NCBI GenBank assembly: GCA_033977485.1
Contig: CM066985.1
Coordinates: 78,745,045 to 78,809,044, forward strand
From: Hydrangea macrophylla
Taxonomy: Eukaryota; Streptophyta; Magnoliopsida; Cornales; Hydrangeaceae
Length of the DNA stretch: 64,000 bases
Direction: 5' to 3'
Position 1 is the first letter of the stretch, and the number at the start of each line of letters is the position of its first letter. The notes beneath the pieces were generated by a model, which made no database searches, was not told where the DNA came from, and saw only the letters and a list, made by a program, of their open reading frames with translations. The position numbers were made by a program, and so were the translations under genes. Positions 21,168 to 33,552 of this stretch are shown here, in pieces.

Positions 21168-24082
21168 TGTCACGCCCCGGGGTAGCAAAATAGGGAAAAA
21201 TAAATTTCCATTCTGGACCCGAAGATACGTGTCAAGTGAAGTCACATGATTTTCCACACAAAAATTTAAACATTTAAAACATAATCCAATACATCTGGAA
21301 AATGAAGGTATAACCTTACTAAGTTCAAATAGTCAGAACCGTTACAATATCAGAGTATGGTCCATAGGATCACAACAGGTCTGGAGACAACATATGCCCA
21401 AGTACCCGTTACAAAAGTCTATAGCAATAATAGGAACATAAACTAGACTATGACAGTCTTCAGTCCTCAGCTGGCGTAAGGATCGGCGTCAGCATAAAAC
21501 TCTCCTCCAGTGTAACCGTCATGTATGGGGTCACCTGCCACATATCCCTCATCAGGGTAGTAGTTATCGTCATAGGCTCCGTCACCTGTATAGTCAAACG
21601 TTTGCATACCTAGACGTGAAATGTCCAGGGCATAGCCATCAGCTTACAAGGTCGAGTAATAGGTACTCTGGGTAGCATAGTTAAAATAGATTACATCATT
21701 AGCATTAAGTACCTTTAACATATGTATCAACTCATAATAATATATATCATTTCTCAATTGTTCTCATCTCTTAATACATCTCCGATTCCAAAACATAACG
21801 CATCTCATTATGCTAACTCATCTATCAACATATCCATGTTTTGTACATAGCATCTCATAGTCTACAAACCTCTGATTCACCGCCATTTACAGAGGTGAAA
21901 CCTGTCCCTCACCGCAAGTCATGAATCAGTCCGATGTGACTGTCTGAAACACTTTCCAAAACACAATACATCACTCTATCGACAACTCACCTATCAACAT
22001 ATCCATGCTCTGTACATAGCATCTCATAGTCTACAAACCTCTGATTCACCGCCATTTACAGAGGTGAAACCTGTCCCTCACCGCAAGTCATGAATCAGTC
22101 CGATGTGACTGTCTGAAACACTTTCTAAAACACAATACATCACTCTATCGACAACTCACCTATCAACATATCCATGTTCTGTACATAGCATCTCATAGTC
22201 TACAAACCTCTGATTCACCGCCATTTACAGAGGTGAAACCTGTCCCTCACCGCAAGTCATGAATCAGTCCGATGTGACTGTTTGAAACACTTTCCAAAAC
22301 ACAATACATCACTCTATCAACATATCAATGCTCTCGCCCCATAGTCTAACAAACATCTGGTTCACCGCCATTTACAGAGGTGAAACCTGTCCCTCACCGC
22401 AAGTCATGAACCAGTCCGATGTTGACTGTCTGAGAAACAAAACACAATATATCTCACTATGCCACGACTGACACATTCTGATAACAAAACCTCCGTTTCA
22501 CCGCTATTCAGAGGGTATACCTTCCTTCCCCGCACGACGTGAACACGGTCCAATTGTTAACCTAACCCACATCACCTAGTCAACAAACCTCTGGTTTACC
22601 GCTATTACAGAGGTGAAACCTGTCCCTCACCGCAAGTCATAAACCAGTCCGATGTGACTGTCGGTCATGCTGACCCAAATCCCAATAATAAAACAAACCC
22701 ACGACTGTCCCATGTGGCTACCTAACATAAATAGAATAACTGACCATCAAACCCAAACCAAACTTGGTTTAACACGTATACGTTCCTCACTTAATAATTA
22801 CCTCAAAGGTACAACAGCTTAAGCCCTTTACTTCTCATAGTAAACATTAGCAATCAAGCACGTTATTCTCTTTATTAACGCAGTTCAATCATCATAAAAG
22901 GTTTGGAATAATAAGATAACATCATTATAAACATGGTATAACAACATTGTAAATATCATCATAGCATGAATCAAACATTGTTATCACATAACTGCATTTA
23001 AATCAATACTAGAATGAAATATTAGACATCGTGTATGATTCTAGTAAAAATAGGGCACATGGGTATTTTGGTCATTTTCTAGTTTATAAGTCATGATCTA
23101 AAAAAGTTACGTGAGATCAAATAAATAAGTATTCATGTTATAAGTTAAGAGTTTTCGATCCCCGTTAAGAAAATATCTTGATTTCAGTCGATTTAAATGA
23201 AAACAGGTCACAAGGGTATTTTGGTCATTTTTCCATTTTTGTACCTCCACAACCGAATTTTATAAAAGTTCCGTGAGATTAAATAAATAAGTATTCATGT
23301 TGGAAGTTAAGAGTTTTCGATCCCCATTAAGAATCCATCTCGATTCCAGTCGTATTTGAAAATACCAGTTTATCGTATTTATACCGTATTTGAAAAACCA
23401 GAATATCGCATTTATAATAACAACATAATTAATATGAATCATAATCATAATCATATGTACATAACAAAGTGTAATATAAATAGCTGAGTGAGTTGGAGAC
23501 TCACCTAAATTCGCAGAATAATAATGCCGAGAAAACCCGAAGAATCTTCGAATATAAAATTCCGGCTTCAAATAGCGTTCTTGGTGTTCTTGGTGTTCTT
23601 GGTGTACTAGGTGTGTTCTTGGTGTACTATGTGTGTTCTTGATGTTCTTGGTGTACTAGGTGTGTTCTTGGTGTTCTTGGTGTACTATGTGTGTTCTTGG
23701 TGTTCTTGGTGTACTAGGTGTGTTCTTGGTGTTCTTGGAGATGTGTAAGCATTAGGATGACTTCTCAACCTCATAAGTCTCAAGATAAAATGTAATGGAA
23801 TGGTCCCATATATATAGGAACCAAGGAGGGACCTCACCTTGCAATTACCAAGAGTTAAAGGTTCAAAGGATAATTATTTCCTTAGGGCCATGTTTGGTTG
23901 GATGTGAAATAAAATCATAACTGGTCCAAATATACCAGATATTCACAAATCTGCTAAATTTCTGTTTCTAAAAATTCTGAAAATTTATAATCGAGTTCTA
24001 TAAATGCTGAATATTGTAATGACAACATAAAAAATTACTATTCATCTTAGAAAATAATTATTTAAAAATAACGGGTATTACA
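21168..24082 (-). repeat. Element A 5' LTR (2915 bp)
   Basis: Same length and internal architecture as the 3' LTR; about a dozen substitutions separate them. Its TATA box (23808-23816) is the presumed element promoter. It contains the covarying tandem array (about 21863-22676) and the minisatellite (about 23577-23738). Confidence 0.93.
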
Positions 24083-24087
24083 TGTCC

Positions 24088-25463
24088 CAAGTACGAGTGG
24101 CATAAACTCGTAAGTGGCAACAAACTACAAATCGATACTTGTTTCTCAAGGCGGCTAATCGGAGGAAATATCGCCAACACCAAGAAACTATTACTGATGT
24201 GTTGATGAGGTGTGTCGATGAGATGTGTTGTCGAGGTGTTTTAGGGCTCAAAGTCCAGATATTTTGATAAGATGTGTTGTTGGGGTATTTTTGGGCTTAG
24301 ATTCCAGGTTTGCTGATGATATGTTTTGTGAGTAAGTTTTAGGGCCTAGAGATTAGAGGAGCATCGAGTAACATCAAGAGAGTTGAGAAGCATTAATGGA
24401 GCATCGAGTAACATCAGGAGAGTTGAGAAGCATTGTTGGAGCATCGAGGAACATCAGAAGATTTGAGAAGCATCGTTGAAAAGTGGAGTAACATCGAGAA
24501 ACATCGGAAGTGTTGAGGAGTATTGTTGAAGAGGAGCAACAGGTGTGTTGAGGAGCATTATTGAAGAATGAAAGAGCATCAAATGTGTTAAAGAGCATCA
24601 AAAAGTTGAAAAGCATCATTGAAAAGTCAAGGAGTATTGTTGATGATTTGAGGAGCATTGTTAAGATTTGAAGAACACCGTTGAGAATCAAGAAGCATTG
24701 AGAAGCACTGTCAAAGATTTGATGAATAACATAAGCACTGTTGAGAATTGAGGTTCATCATTGAAATTTGAGAAGCACTGTTGAGACTCTGAGAGTCACC
24801 GAGTCCATAGTATCACGATTAAGGGGAGCACGAGTCAAGTCTAGAGTGTCACTTCACTCACCAAACACAATAAATTGGCCATAACATGACACATAGCCCA
24901 TCGGCCGAGACACACATAAATCATAAAGCCCACTAGGAGTGGAAAACACACCACAAGCATTCTTTTGAGCACCACAGTATCACTTTGAGCACCATGCTCT
25001 TCCTTGGGTAAGACCTCGAGGTCGAGATCCCTCACAAGTCTATTAATCGTAGCAAAGCATAGATTACTAAGCCCACTGAGAGTGGCGAATACAAAGAACA
25101 CATGTACTACGACCACAAGCACTTTAGAACACAACATCAGGCCTGACACATATTATTTTAGCTCATCATAACATAGCATCATCCCCGCATAGCATCTGCA
25201 TGATTGTTGTGTATTTGCATGTGTTTGTTTCTTTGTGCCCCGAACTACGTCTTGGTTTGATTCCCTTTGGGATACATAGGCAGCTCACGCCGAGTGTAAC
25301 CAACACTAGGCTCAGCATCGGTCTCTTTCTCTTGAATTTTTTTTGCAATGTACTTGTTTTTATCCTAAATCTTTTAGCCTCCAAAAAGACCTGTCTCTTC
25401 AAAGCTTTGGCACTCGCTTGCGACACGCGTTGCCTCGCAAGTTCATGCCAAAGAGGGAAAAAC
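24088..25463 (+). other. Ogre1 interior resumed after element A
   Basis: No RT or integrase is recognisable. At about 24360-24800 a degenerate repeat built on GAGAAGCATTGTTGA and GAGCATCGAGTAACATC spans some 440 bases. Near 25237-25275 lies a relative of the 101-bp repeat unit (CCCGAACTACG...GATTCCC...GGGATACATAGGCA). Short frames here have no domain and I regard them as chance. Confidence 0.6.
25449..25463 (+). promoter_or_regulatory. Polypurine tract of Ogre1
   Basis: CAAAGAGGGAAAAAC lies directly before the 3' LTR, the position and composition expected of a PPT. Confidence 0.65.
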
Positions 25464-28400
25464 TTTAGACACCCCATTTATTTGGCTAATAGATTTAGGA
25501 GGCCACAAGTATGTCAAACCTCGATGATTAGAAAGATCGGATTTTCAGAGATTGCCTCTAACTCTCAAGAAATCAAAGAAATGACCAAAATCTAAAAGCT
25601 CAAAACTCTCGGGATTGGCCCAGAATCTCAGGAATCATTCGATTTTGTTCAAAATAATAAAAAAAGTATTTTAAAAGATAAATATTTAAAATCATAAGCT
25701 CCTAGAGACCCCCGAAAGTCCCATAAGTTCTCGGAAAGTCTCCGTTGACCAGTTTGACCAAGTTTTGACCAGGGTTTGATCAAAATAGTCCGAATTCGCC
25801 CAAAAGTTCTGAGATCATCCTAGATTATGTGAAAGGTCTTAAAATGTGTTTTAAAAGAAAATCGGAAGAAAACGTCAGCTCCCGAGAGCTCCCAGGGGTT
25901 CCCAGAACTTCTTGGATATCCCAGGCTTGACCGATTTGACCTAAAAGTGGACTTCAAAACCAGAATGTCGTGTCATTTTTCAAACATTTTTCATGGATAC
26001 TAGAGGTCAATAGATTTCCAATGGTATATCGCACATAATTTCTGGATTTCAAACGAATTTGTGATGAATTTCTGAAGGTAAAAAATGCGATCAATTCGGC
26101 TTTTATCACGAATACCACAAAACTTTTCAAAGTGACCTAACTCCAAACTATTTTTTATGAAAATTAGACCTCAATACCTTTCCAACAGTATATCACAATC
26201 TCAACTTGGATTTTGTATGAATTGTTTGTGAATTTCGGACGAAATAGGACCGTTTCGCGAATTTCGGGAGTGCCGGGGGCCAAAATGCAAATTCTGGTCA
26301 ACAGGGGGTTACTTTCGTGGCGGCACTCTGAGTCATTTTTCAATTTTTTTTTTGTAATTTTTGATTAATTTTTTGATTTTTAATTCTTTCAATAAACAAA
26401 ACAACTTAGTTTTGAAATTCTGAAGATTTTGGACCAATTAGAGACTTTTTAAAACCCAAAATACCTCCCCAAGTTGGCCTATAAATGAGACCCATTTGCT
26501 TCCATTTGGGGGAGAACTTAGAATCCATTAGAGAGAGATATAGAGAGTTAGGGAGAAATAGAGAAATGAATAAAGATTTTCTTCTTCAAAATCCAATCCA
26601 AATGTGAGTTTCAATTAGTTTTCTCAAAACTAAACTTGTGTTCACAAGATTTCAATTCATTTTCTTCATCTTCTTTGAGTTTTAGAGAGCAATATACACC
26701 CACATACACACATATATCAGAGATTGAATGCTTGTGGTTCCACCATTGAATATCATCTGTTGATTTGTTCAATTTCTTGCTTATATACAATGTTCATCAC
26801 TTCTTACAATTCTTTTTTATTTTCTTTATTTACTTACTAGTTCATCATCATCTAGATGATGACATGAAGTTTGAGATGAGTGAATCCTTACGGATAGTAG
26901 CTCTTGACCTCAAAAATATGTTTGATAGATGATGATTATAACCTCCATGCATCCCTATGTATTCTTGAGGTTATTTCCAAAATAAAGAAAACCTTTCCAA
27001 TAATCTTGGAGGTTTTCTAAATGAGTTAGAGGTTAATATTACAAGTGGTTTTAATCCTCTTTGAGTGTTGAAAATATACTTTCAAAATCCCTATTTCAAA
27101 GCCCTCCTAAAACCCCCAATATTTGGATTCAAAGAAATAAACCTTGTTTTCTGATACTCAATATATGAATGTAAGACCACTTGAAAATTTTTCCTAACTC
27201 ATTGGAGAACACCCATGATTTTTGGCTTGGCTTGAAAATACTTGGAAGGATTCCATTTTGGTCCAAGCATTCTCTCCAAATACTCCGCCTTTACTGTCAC
27301 AGTAGCTTGGTTGACTTTCAACTTGTTTTACAGAAAATCTTTCCAAACGGAGTGGTCTCAACTCATTTTCCCCTTGAACTTAAGTGTCTTAGGGAACTTT
27401 GTGTATAATATGGGCCTCTAGATTTTTGGTTTCATTTTCTAAGATTTTTTGACATTTCAGTCGACAGTACGGATTCTATTTCTGAGTGACCTCTATTGTT
27501 TATATGATTTCACTCAATCTGAAATAGATATTAAGGATTCGCTTTTTTATTTGTGTTCTAGACACAATAAGGATGATCTCCATAAAAAATCATGCATTGA
27601 AAACATTTCTAGCCCTACTTTTCAATTTCCACAAAACCAAGCCACTGTTCTGTCCACTATTCACAACAAGTTTACTTTTACTTCCATCCTTTGATTTGAT
27701 GTTCATATGCCTTCCAAATTAGTTCATCTCTTAGGAAATAATTCATAATACATTAGTACATATTCTATGATGATTTCCTTTATGCATTCATGCATATTTT
27801 AGACTTCTAAGTCACTTTAGAAAGTTCATGTACACAAACACACTACAACCTTTGCACATTCTAGGATCATACATTGCATCCATGCAAGATTTGGGGCTTT
27901 TGTGACCCCTAATCTAAGAAGATTATAAGGAATTAACTTGATCACAAGTCCATGTTTCCCCTCGATCTAATCATCCTTTCTCATCCATCCCGGGGATTGA
28001 GAGGTCTTCTTTTTCCAAAAATTAACATGCATCATTCTAGCTTGCTAAGCATATTTTGATCTCTTTGATTATTTGTTTCAAGAACAATCCATGTCCCCTC
28101 CTAGATTAGGAAAACTTGATTACTTGATATGTGATTAGACGATTTTTTCTAGATTTGTTTGCGTGATCTTTTACCTTTGCATTGTGTGATATTTGGCTTA
28201 GACCTTATGAATGATATCTTATATTTTGATCTTCCATTTTAATTTTTCTTATGAAATGTAATATACTATCATAGTATTAATTGTCGAACCAAACATAGTA
28301 AAAGATGATTATTTGGATGCTAATTGCGGCCCGTCGAGAGACGGGGCGAGTTGAGGGTGTTTTAGTCGTGACAAAGGCTCTTTCCTCTATCGTACCAAAA

Positions 28401-28624
28401 CTCCGAGTCAAGTTTTTTGGTTATGAAAGGCCGGTGCCCTTTATCCGTTTGGGTGAGTCAAATTGGGTTTCTTAGTTCCCTAAAGACCAAGTGGCGACTC
28501 TGTATTTGTTTTCAACATACCATTTTCAAATCAATTTTAAAATAAAGGAAAATCAATTCCGGAACCCCGTCGGAAATAGAAACGTGGAGGGGGTGGGGGG
28601 GTTCACGGAGGCAACGTGTCCACA
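25464..28624 (+). repeat. Ogre1 3' LTR (3161 bp)
   Basis: Homologous to 6030-9285 over its full length with many substitutions and indels, for example a shorter segment near 26310-26330. Ends GTGTCCACA. TATAAAT near 26480. The divergence shows Ogre1 is far older than the element A inside it. Confidence 0.85.
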
Positions 28625-28639
28625 ATCTCCCCTCCAAAA

Positions 28640-30100
28640 AGGAAGTTTGTCCCCAAACTTATACCTCTAGCGTCTAATAGATATGGGTACTCATGCTTAA
28701 TTTCTTCCTCATTTTCCCATGTAGCCTCTTCAACTGTATGACTACGCCATAACACTTTTACCATCGGAATTGTCTTCATTCTCAACACTTATTCTTTCCG
28801 TTCTAAAATCTCCACTAGTTGTTCTATATAAGATAAATCCTCTTGGATTTGCAATGGTTCAGGTACTATAATCTTACTTGTATCCATCATACATTGTCTC
28901 AACATAGACACATGGAAAACATTATGCACGTGCTCTAACTCTGATGACAAGGCTAATCGATAAGCCACTGGTCCTACTCTCTCTAGGATCTCAAAAGGTC
29001 CTACGAATCTTAGATTAAGTTTCCCTCGCTTTCCAAATCGGACAATGCCTTTCAAAGGCGATACTCTCAAGTATACAAAATCTCTCACTTAAAATACCAT
29101 CGATTGTTGCATAGAGTCGGCATAGCTCTTATAACGACTTTGAGCCACCTTAAGTCGTTCCTGAATCAACTTACCTTCTCAATAGTCAACTGTATTATCT
29201 CTGGTCCTATCAACATTCTTTCTTCAACCTCGGTCCAACAAAGTAGTGAACAACACTTACGCCCATGCAAAGCTCTTATGGTGCCAGTCCAATACTCGAT
29301 TGGAACTAGGGGTGAATAAAAAAAATCAAAAAACCGAAAACCGACCAAAATTGATCTACCAAAAAACTGATTGGTCGATTTAAAAAATGCATGTACAAGC
29401 TAAAACCGACCGAAAAACTGACCAAAACTGCAAAGTCGTCCAAAATCGAACCTATTGGTCGGTTTTAAAATACACAAAAAACGACAAAAACCGATCGAGT
29501 ACACCCCTAATTGGAATCCATTGTTGTAAGCAAACTCAATTAACTGTAAGTGTTTCTCCCAATCACTCCTAAAGTCAACACACAATCTCAACATGTCTTC
29601 CAATGTCTGAATCATTTGCTGTGACTGTACGTCGGTTCGAGGATGAAAAGCAGTAGGAAATGAGAAAACTTCCCCAAAACCTCGACATAAAACTACTATC
29701 ACTAACTGATATGATCACGGCTTGAACTCCGTGTAGTCTCACAATCTCTTTCACATATAACTCTACTAAGCTCGACGCCTCGTCTTGATCGGTAGGAAAT
29801 GAGCTGACTTGGTTAATCTATCAACTATCACTCAAATCTTGTCATTCTTGTTGAGCGATCGTGGAAATCCAAAAACAAAATCCATCGTGATCTCATCCCA
29901 TTTCCACTCTGACACTGGTAATGGCTGTAGCACTCTTGTAGGTACTTGTCTCTTTGCTTAGACTTGTTGACATGATGAATATTCAAACACAAACTTAGCG
30001 ACTTCTCGCTTCATACCTCTCCACCAAAGGTTTTCTCACAAATTCCAGTATGTCTTGTTACTTACCGGATGAATTGAATATTTAGTACTATGTGCCTCCT
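28640..30100 (-). pseudogene. pol: Element C integrase and chromodomain, decayed
   Basis: At the coding 3' end (about 28640-28790) is a chromodomain-like stretch, IPMVKVLWRSHTVEEATWE. Before it (28789-29088) is the integrase C-terminal module, with [30 protein letters not shown] and HNVFHVSMLR. Further upstream are broken pieces of the catalytic core, including FHPRTDVQSQQMIQ near 29640 (usually TDGQTERV), with stops and frameshifts. A 203-bp MITE interrupts the core at 29307-29509. In life it would join element cDNA to host DNA; here it is dead. Confidence 0.85.
29307..29509. mobile_element. hAT-like MITE (203 bp) inside C integrase
   Basis: The ends are TAGGGGTG and CACCCCTA. Flanking 8-bp sequences ATTGGAAC (29299-29306) and ATTGGAAT (29510-29517) match at seven of eight bases, as expected of a hAT duplication. 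The interior is A-rich with repeated AACCGAC motifs and no coding capacity. Confidence 0.85.
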
Positions 30101-30399
30101 CTAAAAGTCACTTTTTTAAGTCTTTCACATTCGATACACATAAACAATTCCCAAGCATCAAAACCCCTTGTTCTAAGACAAATCTAGGTTGTTTCCCAAA
30201 AGGTATCTCGTCTCTCATCTTACACAAGTAGTGGTCGTTGAATTGTTCTACCTTAATTTCATCAATAATGACTGGATGAGCTATGATCACCATCATTAAG
30301 CCACCATTGGTTTCTAGGATTACATCTAATTCTAAGTGTTCCATCTCCTTTACCAATTCTTGTTGTTGAGTTAGCTCGTCGGCTAAATTCCTTGTTGTC

Positions 30400-30704
30400 T
30401 TTCAGCTTAAAGCGTCGGCTACTACATTAGCCTTTCCTGGATGATACTCTATCAAAAGATCGTAATTCTTCATCAATTCTAGCCATCTCTGCTATCTCAT
30501 GTTCAGATCTCGTTGCGTGAATATGTACTTCAAACTCTTGTGGTCCGTAAAAATCTCACAATTCTCTCCGTACAAGTAGTGTCTCCAAATCTTCAAGGCA
30601 TAAATTACGGTAGCCAATTCAAGATCATGAGTTAGATAGTTTGTCTCATGTGTCTTTAACTGTCTAGAAACATAGGCAATCACCTTGCCCTTGCATAAGC
30701 ACAC
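30400..30704 (-). pseudogene. pol: Element C RNase H fragment
   Basis: About 70 residues recognisable as Ty3 RNase [16 protein letters not shown], then [19 protein letters not shown] and [11 protein letters not shown]. It is frameshifted from the upstream RT frame near 30690, and a stop follows LNMR. The region just downstream keeps a decayed [16 protein letters not shown] segment. Confidence 0.85.
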
Positions 30705-31752
30705 ACCCTAAGCCTTGATGCGATGCATCACTATAGATCACAAATCCCTCCGTTCCAGATGGCTTTGTCAAGATAGGTGCTCTCGCCAACCATGACTTTA
30801 ACTCTTGAAAAATATCTTCACATTCTTGACCCCATTCAAAAGTAACTCCCTTCCTCGTTAACTTTTTCATAGGTAGCAATATCTTCAAGAAGTTCTCAAT
30901 GAATCGGCAGTAATACCCGACTAATCCTAAGAAACTTCGAATTTTGAATACGGATGTCAGTCTTTGCCAATTAGATATTGCTTCCACTTTGTGAGGATCA
31001 ACTGAAACCCCATTCTTGTCAATCACGTGACCAAGAAAAGTAATGCTAGGCAACCAGAATTCATATTTCTTAAATTTTCTGAATAGTTGCTTCTCTCGTA
31101 ATCTCTGAAATATCAACCTCAAGTGATTCTCGTGTTCTATCTCACTCGGTGAATAGATAAGAATGTCATCAATGAATACGATCACAAAGTCATCTAAATA
31201 ATCCTTAATGACTCGATTCATAAGGTCCATTGATGCGACTGGTGCATTTGTAACCCCAAATGGCATAACTAGGAACTCGTAGTGTCCGAAGCGCGCTCTG
31301 AAAGCTGTCTTTTCAACATCTTCGGCCTTTAGTTTCAATTGATGGTAGCCCGATCTAAAATCAATCTTGGAAAATACTTGTGCCCCACGAAGTTGATTTA
31401 ATAAGTCATTGATTCTCAGCAACGGGTACTTGTTCTTGACTGTTAACTTATTTAATTCTCGGTAGTCAACACATATATGCATCGAACTGTCCTTCTTCTT
31501 CGCAAACAACACTGGAGCTTCCCATAGCGATATACTAGGTTGAGTGAAATCTTTGTCAAGTAATTTTTGTAGTTGGATTTTCAATTTTGTCAATCCTACA
31601 GGTGCCATTCTGTACGGTGCTTTCAATACGGGTCTTGTGTCTGACTTTACTTCAATGGTGAACTCAATCTCCCTCTCGATAAGAAAATTTGGTAGGTTGT
31701 CGAGAAATAAATCCAAATACTCTCGTACCATTGGAATATCTTCTACTTTCAA
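30664..31752 (-). pseudogene. pol: Element C reverse transcriptase, open for 362 codons
   Basis: The best-preserved part of [14 protein letters not shown] starts the RT, then [29 protein letters not shown], the catalytic [24 protein letters not shown], and into RNase H ([15 protein letters not shown]) before a frameshift. Substitutions at usually conserved places ([11 protein letters not shown] for [11 protein letters not shown]) show relaxed constraint. It continues downstream of the protease remnant. Not functional as part of a whole polyprotein. Confidence 0.88.
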
Positions 31753-31768
31753 TTTGGTCGCCTAAATA

Positions 31769-32230
31769 TCAATTACGGGATATAGGTATCCCTGACATCC
31801 CTTTTTCAATAATTTTAGCCACTCGGATAGCTGAAATCAAATACGGTGGCGGTGTCACCCCACTCCCTTGAAAACAAAAGTTTTCGTGTACCAGTGATTG
31901 AAAAATAACTTCCTTCCATTTACAGTCTATCGTGGCTTGGTTAAGAGATAACCAATCCATTCCCAGCATCATGTCAAAATGGTTCACAACAATTGGTATA
32001 AGGTCTACAGTCATCAACTTCTCACTTAGTTTAATCTCACAGTCCTTATATACCATAGATGTCATTATCGGCTTACTAAGTGGTACAGCAATAGATAGCT
32101 CATATCCTAATGGTGATGACCTAACATTCAAATGTTCAACGAAATTATGCGATATGAAAGAATACATAGGTCTTGAGTCAACAAGTATGCATGCTAAGTG
32201 CAAACATATATGCACCATACCTGAGACCAC
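31769..32230 (-). pseudogene. pol: Element C protease remnant
   Basis: LVDSRPMYSFISHNFVEHL corresponds to the retropepsin active-site region, where the family has D-S/T-G; here Gly has become Arg. LGMDWLSLNQATIDC, the conserved second motif of Ty3 proteases, is intact. The remnant is separated by stops from gag and from RT. Confidence 0.8.
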
Positions 32231-32299
32231 TATTCTGAAGCAGCCATGTCTCCTGGGTTAATCTGAAATGACCTTCCTGACATTTATCTGTCCTTTGTC

Positions 32300-33260
32300 C
32301 CCCATCGTTCGTCTGTCTAGGCTTCAATCCACTAGAAGCGATAGAACTAACTCCTTGTTGAGGACGTTTCCTCGGGCAATTCCTAGATTGATGCCCAATC
32401 ATCCCGAAATCATAACATTTACCCCTCGTATCCGGTTCCAAACAAGCATTGTTCATCCCTTAAGCTTTTGTTCTGGAAATTCTTCATATATAAAACAATG
32501 ACCGGTATGTAGTTTATTACATAGTGAACACAACGGTATGTTACTTGGGGTTTTATAAAAATCACTGAAACTAAACCTCGTGCAAACGGCCTCATGAAAG
32601 TCCCGCCTTAGTTTGGGTCTCCACCCTCATTACCTCGTTTACCTTGTTGATTTTGCCTTGACCTTCCCATCACAATTTCGGCTACAAGTGCTATTTGTTG
32701 TACTGCTGTCATGGTTAAATGCTAATAGGTCTTTACCCTCAGTCAAATATTGTCTCTTAAACCTTCCTCAACTTTCTAGCTCTATCTTCCTCCTCCGGTA
32801 CTGAATCCTTACCGAATCTCAACAACGCAATGAACTTGGAAGTGTGTTCAGTTACAGTCATGTCTCCCTGTTGGAGATTGTCGAACTCTCTCTTTTTCGC
32901 ATTATGCGTGGCTCGCAAAAAGAATCAACGATTGGACTCTACTTTGAATCCTTCCCAAGTTATCGGTGCCCTTTGGTCCATGACATTTACACACCAATTC
33001 TGGGCTTCCCGTCTCAGTATGTCACATGTATTCTCAATCCTCTCCTTATCAGACATTGGAATAGATCAAAAAATTCTTTCCATATCCATAACCTAATGCT
33101 CTACCAGTGTTGTGTCAGAAGTCCCATGAAACTCTATCGGCTTCTTTCTTGCAAATTGTTCTTATACAGATCTCATACCCCTATTCTCATGTATTGGCAT
33201 TACGACTATCGCTGCTATCTCGAATGGAGGTGTTGGGGGTAATCACTCCGCTATATTTCA
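32300..33260 (-). pseudogene. gag: Element C gag, heavily decayed
   Basis: Minus-strand reading across frames gives gag-like segments: EAQNWCVNVMD and ITWEGF near 32940-33010, then REFDNLQQGDMTVTEHTSKF near 32840-32900. A zinc-knuckle relic CYDFGMIGHQSRNC lies near 32375-32415, where the second Cys is Phe. There is no continuous frame. The gag nature rests on order and motif match, not length. Confidence 0.7.
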
Positions 33261-33518
33261 TATCATATCTCCAATGTTCTCAATCATTTTTGTCATTTGA
33301 TTCATTCGTCGAGTATATGGCGACAGCTCTCGCTCATTGTCACTCAAGATTGTAACTTCCTGTAAATCTCAATGCATAAACACTATGCATGTATGACAAT
33401 CAACATAAGCATGCATGTGTAACAACATACCATATGCATTAAAAATCTCTACTATGTATGATTGTAATCTAGAATATGTGTTAAATCACTTAACACTCCA
33501 CTCGACGTCGCACATATA

Positions 33519-33530
33519 GCTTTGATACCA
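33519..33530 (-). promoter_or_regulatory. Primer binding site of element C
   Basis: The minus strand reads TGGTATCAAAGC, a Met-tRNA-type site, 22 bases from the LTR. A partial repeat (GTGGTGTCATAGC) lies between PBS and LTR, so the spacing may have grown by a small duplication. Confidence 0.75.
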
Positions 33531-33552
33531 CTATAGCTATGACACCACTAAA

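Larger units (their letters stand above)
14607..24082 (-). mobile_element. Element A: young Tekay/Del-like Ty3 chromovirus lacking gag
   Basis: Two 2915-bp LTRs of equal length (14607-17521 and 21168-24082) differ at only about a dozen positions by eye, mostly transitions. The exact 5-bp TSD TGTCC flanks it (14602-14606 and 24083-24087). The interior is only 3646 bp: PBS, a short leader, one intact pol frame and a PPT. Gag is absent, so it could not have moved without Gag from another element if it inserted in this form. At commonly assumed rates of 6.5e-9 to 1.3e-8 per site per year the divergence implies about 0.15-0.3 Myr. Confidence 0.92.
6030..28624 (+). mobile_element. Element Ogre1: Ogre/Tat-like Ty3 element, gag present, pol not found
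   Basis: Flanked by LTRs at 6030-9285 and 25464-28624. After the 5' LTR comes a PBS starting TGGCGACTC at 9289, the Arg-tRNA type described for Ogre elements. A Tat/Ogre-style gag follows. About 13.1 kb remains once nested element A is removed. The flanks CTCTC (6025-6029) and ATCTC (28625-28629) match at four of five bases and look like an aged TSD. I see no protease, RT, RNase H or integrase in 11731-14601 or 24088-25463, so it appears non-autonomous. Confidence 0.8.

Noticed and set aside
25200..25595. 131-codon plus-strand frame
   Set aside because: It runs from Ogre1 interior through the PPT into the 3' LTR and has no domain; chance.
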